In this document: positions 57,701 through 64,000 of the stretch, piece by piece
How the letters are laid out: every line of letters begins with the position of its first letter
Position numbering within the stretch: the first letter of the stretch is position 1
Origin: Pholis gunnellus
Lineage: Eukaryota > Chordata > Actinopteri > Perciformes > Pholidae
NCBI GenBank assembly: GCA_910591455.2
Contig: OU342817.1
Location: 19,935,390 to 19,999,389 of the forward strand
Direction: 5' to 3'
Length of the DNA: 64,000 nucleotides
The notes under the pieces: model-generated
Databases searched by the model: none
What the model was told of the DNA's origin: nothing
What the model saw: only the letters and a program-made list of their open reading frames with translations
Position numbers and translations under genes: made by a program

Positions 57701-60700
57701 TTGTAACGCCGTCGCTTTTCTAGAGAGAAGTAGAGTCGTTTTCTCATAGACTTCTATACAACCAGAGGAGTCGCCCCCTGATGGAGAGAATGCAGGTTTA
57801 AGGCACTTCTGCATCGGCTTCACTTTGCAGAACGGAAAGTTGCTGCCTGTTCAATCCCCATAAACCTGCATGTTGAAATGCCCAACTTTACAGCAGAAAT
57901 AAACATGTTTAAAGCCTCGTACAAAAAACGTTTTTGGTCTCTATAGCTAATAAGTCATTTTTATTAGTACATTTTTGGAATTATAATAAGGCTTAAATTG
58001 ATGCATAATTAAGGGTGTAACCGTTTGAGTGACAGGTGGGTGTTGTCTCAGGTCGCTAGTTGTCTGCACTGCTACACACACTCTGGATCGCCTCAGCTCT
58101 GACGACGACCCAAGTCTTTGCCTATTTTTAGAGTTAGCCTGTGTTGTCACTGCGAAGATTGAGGAGCCCCCACTGGTGGCCACCTATGGGTGACATCATG
58201 GAGACTACATCCATATTTCATACAGTCTATGCTTTTTATACTGACCCGGAACTGCTACAATTTTCTCGCAACCCTGTCCCTGTTACTCCCGATCCCAAGA
58301 GAAGATTCCTCGTGCTGACTGACAGAACTTCTACATAAAGAACCTGAGGAGGTCCACCTTCATACTCAACTGTTTGGGAAAGTAAACCAAAAAAAAAGTT
58401 GAGGTCACATTACATCCCTTTTGTTCTTTCTGCACCCAGGGAGGACGAGCAGTGCTCTGTCTCTATGGTTACTCCAATCAGCAGCCAGACGGGCTCAGCT
58501 TCCCTGATGATGTCACGGATCCTGATGTGGGCTGCGTTGCTGCGGTAACACTAGAAGTGATGAGTCTGAGGATGGAGCTCGAAATGCTTATTAAGGTGTG
58601 TGTGTGTGTGTGTGTGTAACTCATGCATGTCTATTAACTTCTTACACTTGATTGGTTTTCTTGGGGAAGAATGATTCCTCTGCATCTTCTGTCGCCAACA
58701 ATGGCAGAAGCATGTTTGATAACTGCTCATTTGTTTGCTGCAGCAAAGTTCCTACTTTGTCAAACTGTCCTCGGTTTGCTGTAGAGCCAGAGAAGGCTTT
58801 AAAATCTTTATACTTTGTATAGTATGTAACAGATCTTTCTGTGGATTCTGTAGTCATAAACTGCTTTACTCCGAGGCACTGCTCTGGTATGTGTGTGTGC
58901 AAAGTGCAGTGACCGTTTTGCTTGACTTTGAATACAAAGCATTAATGATAACGTGTTTGGTCTAATCCCAGGAGGCTCATCCCCACCCTGAATTCTACGA
59001 GAGAATCATTCCTACACTAAGACACAAGGTAGAGTCATTCAGATTACCATCTATCTTCAGTTACATGTTTCAAAGAATATACTTTGTATAGATTGGATTA
59101 TGGGATAGATCAATACTGCATCAGACTAGGAGTTATATACTTACACCTATGATAGATGCTCTTCTCCAAATATTATGATTGAGACCGGCAGGGAACTGAG
59201 TTCAATACGCTCGACATGACATGACCAACCAAATGTCATCTCAGTTCATTACAACCGACTGAAACTTTTTTTTCCAGTTAAATACAGCATTGTGTACACC
59301 TGTTCCACAAAGAAAACAGAAGACCGGACGTGTTTCTTCAGACCAAATGATTTATTTTGCATCTACCACTTATTAGCTGTAGAAAATAACACAGAGGATC
59401 TGAGGGGTCAAATTCCTCCCCAGTACCACAGGGTAAACCCGATTAATGTCCACTACTGATTAGTATGTTACTTTGTTATTAATGTACATGTTGATGTTGT
59501 CTAGATGCAGGTGACCAAGCCTTGAAAATATAATTTCATGGACAACATTTTAAAGTCAGAGAGAAAAGAAGAAAAAAAAGTATGACGATTGGGGCCGTCC
59601 TTGTTTTTGTGCAAAAATGTGTTGTGAAGTTTATCTGAAGTTAATATGAGGCACCAGCAGTCTGAGTTGGACAAATCAAATGGATATCTTCCAAAGTAAC
59701 AATCTTTTTAGAATGAAATTGCTTTTGTTTTCCTGGACAGTGTTGAGCTGCAGTGAAAGGAGAACGGGAATGTTCTACTAAAAAGTATTTTTAAGATACT
59801 CACACAGTCGGCTGAGCTTTGTCTAATGAAGCCATTGTGTCTGGTGAAATGTTGGTAATAGTATTACATCACACTGAACGGAGCCATCTCTTATTTGGAA
59901 ATTAACGATGACCCGTAGTGCAGATTTTTCAAGTCAGCTCCCCCCCCCCCCCTCTTCTCTCCTCTTAGGATGTAGGTCTCAACACTGATGCTGTGATCTG
60001 CCACTTCTCCACTTCATGCCACTCAGGCGGTCAGACCAAGTCTCTGGCCTTCCCCCTCCACCATCACTCTTCCAGGGTGAGCAGTCGTGGCCAGTCCCTG
60101 TCCACCAACCACCAAAGTCTCCGGTCCATTCAGGTCTTTCCCACCTCCTCAAACAAGCACCCAGGTGAGGAGAGAAAACACTTGTTTATCTGTCCATTTA
60201 TAGACAGACTGCATACTGTAATAACTAGTTCTCACACACACACACACACACACACACTTGTCAAACATTTCCCCTCGCTAATTAAGAAAGTGGTTTTGGT
60301 TTTACACATTGAAACATCATGATGAATTACATTACATTACAGTCATTTAGCAGACGCTTTTATCCAAAGTGACTTACAATAAGTGTGTTCAACATAGTAT
60401 TAAAAAGAACTACTAGTCACCAGAAGTCATAAGTGCATCTCCTTTCTTAAACAAGCATCTAAGAGCATAAACCAGAGAAAACGTACAGAAACAAACTAGT
60501 ATGAATACAATAAGTACTAAGTGAAAGGCTCAGGGTAGCACTTCTTGAAGAGGTGAGTCTTCAGCCTGATGAAAGATGAGCAGTGACTCTGCTGTCCTGA
60601 CGTCAGAGGGGAGTTCATTCCACCACTGTGGGGCCAGGACAGAAAACAGCCGTGACCGGGTCGATCGGCCGCAGGGACCTCTGAGCGACGGGGCAACAAT

Positions 60701-63137
60701 CACCCCGAGGCAGCAGAGCCAAGTGGTCGGGCGGGGGTATAGGGCTTGACCATGGCCTGGAGATAGGAAGCTGTTCCTTTCACTGCCCTGTAGGCTAGCA
60801 CCAGAGTCTTAAACTGGATGCGAGCTCCAGGTAGCCAGTGTAGAGAACGGAGAAGGAAGTTGTGTGGGAGAACTTGGGGCGATTGAACACCAGACGAGCT
60901 GCAGCTTTCTGGACGAGCTCCAGAGGTCTGATTGCCGACGCCGGGGCTCCGGCAAGTAGTGAGTTGCAGTAGTCCAGGCGGGAGATGACAAGAGCCTGAA
61001 TGAGCACCTGCTCCGTCTCCTCAGTGAGGAAGGGGCGAATCCTCCTGATGTTGTAGAGCAGGAATCTACAGGAGCGTGTAACCGTTGAGATATTTGCTCA
61101 GAACGACAGTTGGTCATCCAGGGTCACACCCAGATTCCTCGCAGTCCGAGTTGGCGTCACCACGGTATCATCAATGGTGATGGACAGGTCTCGGTGCGGG
61201 CAACCCTTCCCCGGGAGGAACAGTAGCTCGGTTTTGTCCAGGTTGAGCTTCAGGTGGTGTATCATCATCCACTTCGAGATGTCAGCCAAGCACGCAGCGA
61301 TGCGTGTCTCCACTCGAGTGTCACCGGGGGGGAAATGACAAGACCAGCTGGGTGTCATCGGCATAACGTAGGGTAGGATGGGGCATGGAGAGGGGAGGGA
61401 GAGCTGTGGGGGAAGAGCTGGAGAGGGTGTGATGGAAGATTTCTATGTTAATCGGGAGAAGAAAGTGTCATTCACAAATCAATAAAGTCTTCAAAAGATT
61501 CAAAGTTGTCTTGTTCTGTTTATTCGCTTGCAAGGGAAAAAATGCACCACCGTCACTCAGTCAGTGTCTGTGCTGAAATCTTCAAAAAAGTACAAGACTC
61601 CACTTCCTTTTATACGTACAGAGATAAATCATACATAGGGAGGTGATGTTTTGCACACAGGCTGTCTGATCTGGGTTTATCTGGTTCATGCAGCTGGCCT
61701 TCCTCAGTTTCGATACTTTGAAGGTAAGAAAGATATTTCAAACACAAGTTACTCATTACTGCTTAGTTTCAACTTTCTTTACTCCATATCAGGTACAAAT
61801 AATGAGCGTAGACAATTATTTCCAGTCACTTGTTCTGCTACTCCTCCATTAGCCGTCTCCTTGATAGATGACGCGTACGTTTCGGGTTCACGGCAAGGAC
61901 ACATAGTCGTAAAATCACACCTACCTTGCACAGACAGGAACTGCAAAGGTATTAACACTGAAGCAAGAACAATAACTTGACATGTGTCTTAAGCCTCGTA
62001 TATATTCCCCATTCCGCAGACAGCTGCGGACTTGTACTAGTTGCGTGGATGCGCAAGTGGTTCCACTCATACTCCAGTTGAGGGTCCGCATCAGTCTGCA
62101 CAGCAGCTGGATTTTCGCAGATCGGGCGAGAATCACGTAATTACAAATCATACCAAAATCCATCTTGTCAGGCTTCAAATGAGGCATTTGTGTCAGTCAA
62201 TCCTGGACCAGTCTGCGTCCTGTGAGAGGCTACAGGCTGCTGGGGGCGTTGCTTATGTGCTTGTGTGAGGACACACAGAAGAGAATATTTGTTGTAAACA
62301 ACAATGGAGGTTCGTGGCGGGGTTAAACTGGATGCTGCAATAGCCTCAGTTATATCAGAAGTGGAGGGTATTTCTTCATCGGGAAAGGGACGCAAAGAAC
62401 GACACTGAAGGCTTTTCTCCATGGAAAAGATGTTATAGCTCTTCTTAGGCAAGAGTTTGATTGACAGATGGTTCATCCAGTCCCCCGCCAAGTATTTTCT
62501 GAAAATACCTGCCTTTTTCTAATCAAGGTAAAGCACCATAATGTTGTTTTACCAGGAGTTCGACGTCATTTGGATGACTTTGTATTCATTTAAAGACAAA
62601 CTTTATAAAAGTAGGTAACGGCAGTCCTCCGAGCACAACCTCTTTTTCAAAACAAATTGTCATCATCGTCCTAACAACACCGTCATCCAGCAGCTAGGCC
62701 TGTTATGTGCTGGCCAACGACTACATACTGTAGATATACTTTAGTAACCGGAGAGTATTGGCATGTCAATATCCAGGAACACAGGAGATATCCACATATA
62801 CTTCCTGTTGGTGTGTTTTTTCCAGTGTTTCTCTTTTTCACTAGAAAAGTATCTTCATTTTGTGACAATATAATCTATGATTTGGCCAAGATTCATAGTA
62901 AAAAATGACGCGACAGTGTTTGGTTCAGCAAATTGTTCTCTCTGTTTCAGAGAACTGCACTATCTGTGGGATATTCCGCATCTCTGCCCACTGCCTCACC
63001 TGCCTCCAGGGGCTCTGCTCAGAATGTGACAGACTGTACCACTCCTACCCTGAGAGGGCCAACCACCGGCGAACAGCTGTCTTGTCATCATCATCATCAT
63101 CATCGTCAACATCATTCCAGAACAGGAAAAGTCAAAG
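54532..63137 (+). CDS. rnf31: RNF31/HOIP E3 ubiquitin ligase, 5' coding part (gene span)
   Basis: Seven coding exons listed below join in frame and encode the N-terminal part of HOIP, the catalytic subunit of LUBAC, which makes Met1-linked (linear) ubiquitin chains in NF-kB and cell-death signalling in the cytoplasm. The part in the window covers the PUB domain (binding site for OTULIN, CYLD-SPATA2 and p97 in mammals) and the zinc-binding segment after it. The NZF fingers, UBA and RBR-LDD catalytic domains must lie beyond 64 kb. Identity rests on LSTALNILEKYG, RPKYWRTVKHNNPVFR and the C-x2-C...C-x2-C zinc finger. Introns carry several transposon fragments, but no coding exon is broken. Confidence 0.92.
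55562..55708 (+). CDS. rnf31: rnf31 coding exon 2 (PUB)
   Basis: A 147-nt, phase-0 exon with TTCTTCCTCAG acceptor and CAG|GTAACA donor. It encodes the most conserved PUB segment, LSTALNILEKYGCNL, PKYWRTVKHNNPVF. Confidence 0.95.
56440..56920 (+). pseudogene. Decayed hAT transposase fragment
   Basis: Broken frames encode pieces typical of domesticated and transposon hAT transposases: VFNQEWT, SSNMKRHYKTQHNSF (the zinc-finger-like start), and later AFLIDITSHLNELNLKLQ. Multiple stops and frameshifts are present. The block opens near 56176 with a hAT-like terminus CAGGGGTCACTAA. Confidence 0.7.
57207..57600. mobile_element. hAT element fragment (same family as 768-1562)
   Basis: The left end TAGTGCTGGGCAACGATTAA and the following block (GTACTGCTATATGAACAAAA, TTTGGTTTGCAAACACTT) match the element at 768-1562. 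It sits next to a TA microsatellite. No right terminus was found, and the later part differs. Confidence 0.7.
57745..58230. repeat. Interspersed repeat with inverted ends
   Basis: The segment from CATAGACTTCTATACAACC to TTTCATACAGTCTATG has short inverted ends and internal blocks (GAGTCGCCCCCTG; GGTGACATCATGGAGACTAC) familiar from a widespread fish repeat. Non-coding. Confidence 0.55.
58440..58595 (+). CDS. rnf31: rnf31 coding exon 3 (PUB end)
   Basis: A 156-nt, phase-0 exon with CTGCACCCAG acceptor and AAG|GTGTGT donor. GGRAVLCLYGYSNQQPDGLS continues PUB; VAAVTLEVMSLRMELEML follows. The donor is the start of a short GT microsatellite. Confidence 0.94.
58972..59028 (+). CDS. rnf31: rnf31 coding exon 4
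   Basis: A 57-nt, phase-0 exon encoding EAHPHPEFYERIIPTLRHK between ATCCCAG and AAG|GTAGAG. It is the helical segment that follows PUB in HOIP. Confidence 0.85.
59969..60164 (+). CDS. rnf31: rnf31 coding exon 5
   Basis: A 196-nt exon after a strong poly-C/CT tract and TTAG; donor CCAG|GTGAGG, leaving phase 1. It encodes a low-complexity, Ser/His-rich linker (CHFSTSCHSGGQTKS...) before the zinc finger. Linker sequence is poorly conserved in HOIP, so its assignment rests on phase and splice sites. Confidence 0.75.
60322..61440 (-). mobile_element. L2-like LINE, internally deleted copy
   Basis: Minus-strand copy of the same LINE family as 31981-35525. Its 3' tail (TCATTTAGCAGACGC and TAATG units) lies at 60322-60370, then come the C-terminal and thumb coding regions in broken frames (LVISRLDYCNSLLAG; LKLNLDKTELLFLPGKG). 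At about 61370 the match jumps to the linker region of the full-length copy (equivalent to about 33555-33620), so the RT core is deleted. It lies between rnf31 exons 5 and 6. Confidence 0.85.
61694..61723 (+). CDS. rnf31: rnf31 coding exon 6 (30-nt microexon)
   Basis: A 30-nt segment between CATGCAG and GAAG|GTAAGA that adds AGLPQFRYFE and is symmetric in phase (1 in, 1 out). It keeps the frame between exon 5 and exon 7, but those two also join in frame without it. It is supported by splice signals only, so it may be a cassette exon or a false call. Confidence 0.55.
62951..63137 (+). CDS. rnf31: rnf31 coding exon 7 (zinc finger)
   Basis: A 187-nt exon between CTGTTTCAG and CAAAG|GTATGA. It encodes CTICG...HCLTC...LCSECDRLYH...RANH, the B-box-like zinc-binding segment of HOIP that follows PUB, then eight serines from a TCA trinucleotide run. 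It leaves two bases for the next exon, which lies outside the window or within the last 860 bases without being recognisable. Confidence 0.9.
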
Positions 63138-63368
63138 GTATGAAATATAAAATGGGAATACTCTGATTCCACTGTCCACAGCCAGTGATGGTTCTGAATA
63201 CTTGACTTGAACTAAAAGTTCTCAGCAGGTGTATGTCATCATAGCTGCTCAGCTGCCCTCTTTCCCCATCTGTGGTTTGGTGCAGATCAGTAGTTGTCGT
63301 TTCTATGCTGATTCGACAGGAAGTTAATCATTAAATTGTTTTTATTTAGTGCATTTAAATTAAATTGT

Positions 63369-64000
63369 CCATCCATCCATCGATTTTCCTCCGCTTATCC
63401 GGGGTCGGGTCGCGGTGGCAGCAGGCCAAGCAGGCTGACCCAGACTTCCCTCTCGCCCGCAACATTTTCCAGCTCATACTGGGGGATCCCGAGGCGTTCC
63501 CAGGCCAGCTGGGAGGTATAATCCCTCCAGCGTGTTCTGGGTCTTCTCCGGGGTCTCCTCCTAGTTGGACGTGCCGGAAAACCTCCAGTGGGAGGCGTCC
63601 AGGAGGCATCCTAATTAGATGCCCGAACCACCTCAGCTGACTCCTTTCGACGCAAAGGATTAGCGGCTCAACTCCAAGTTCCCTCTTGATGTCCGAGCTC
63701 CTTACCCTATCTCTAAGGCTGAGCCCGGCCACCCTACGGAGGAAACTCATTTCGGCCGCTTGTACCCACGACCTTGACCTTTCGGCCACGACCCAGAGTT
63801 CGTGACCATAGGTGAGGGTGGGAACGTAGACCGACCAGTAAATTGAGAGCTGAGCCGGAAGCTCTCAATTTACTCTTCACCTAGACGGTCCGGTGCAGCG
63901 CCTGCTTTACTTCACCGATCTGCCTGTCGATCTCCCGCTCCATCTTACCCTCACTCGTGAACAAGACACCGAGATACTTGAACTCCTTCGCTTGAGGTAG
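63369..64000 (-). mobile_element. Rex3/RTE-like LINE, 3' part, cut by the window edge
   Basis: The minus strand encodes, in broken frames, FKYLGVLFTSEGKM near 63960, then ERSRSWVQAAEMSFLRRVAG, RWFGHLIRMPPGRLPLEVF, and ends with a CATC/GATG tail near 63369-63383. This is the C-terminal region of an RTE-clade reverse transcriptase of Rex3 type. It has frameshifts and an inverted segment at 63837-63874. Confidence 0.88.

Overview
The window is from a ray-finned (teleost) fish genome. The evidence is intron-rich vertebrate genes, a fish-type NLR with FISNA-NACHT and single-exon LRR repeats, and a teleost mobile-element load: L2-like and Rex3/RTE-like LINEs, hAT elements with 8-bp target duplications, LTR remnants and piggyBac-like elements.

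Layout. (1) 1-6742 is intron of a Kv2 potassium channel gene on the + strand; 6743-8743 is its last coding exon, best matched to kcnb2, followed by its 3' UTR and sparse intergenic DNA to about 16 kb. (2) 16.2-45.2 kb, minus strand, is one large NLR gene (NLRC3-like family). I could build it exon by exon from consensus splice sites with continuous reading phase: a start exon, three short exons carrying a repeated PSCVSxKS peptide, a linker exon, an N-terminal helical exon, the FISNA-NACHT exon, and ten LRR exons of exactly 174 nt. A short terminal exon is proposed. The LRR introns are tandemly duplicated units of two kinds, and several are swollen by nested insertions: an LTR composite, a solo LTR, a 60-bp-TIR element present three times, a nearly full-length L2-like LINE inside one of those, and a piggyBac-like element. 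(3) 45.2-52.5 kb is repeat-rich intergenic DNA. (4) 52.5-63.1 kb, + strand, is the 5' part of rnf31 (HOIP, catalytic subunit of the linear ubiquitin ligase LUBAC): a possible promoter and 5' UTR exon, then seven coding exons covering the PUB domain and the following zinc finger. The gene continues beyond the window. The right edge is a Rex3/RTE-like LINE fragment.

The channel gene is functionally unrelated to the others. The NLR and rnf31 both belong to innate immune signalling (NLR sensing; linear ubiquitin in NF-kB signalling), but nothing in the sequence shows that they are co-regulated. I found no CRISPR, no tRNA or rRNA gene, and no clearly new multigene system. The most interesting items are the LRR exon array with its decayed exons and nested insertions, the microsatellite that forms the rnf31 splice acceptor, a phase-neutral 30-nt rnf31 exon, and a degenerate clustering motif in the channel tail.
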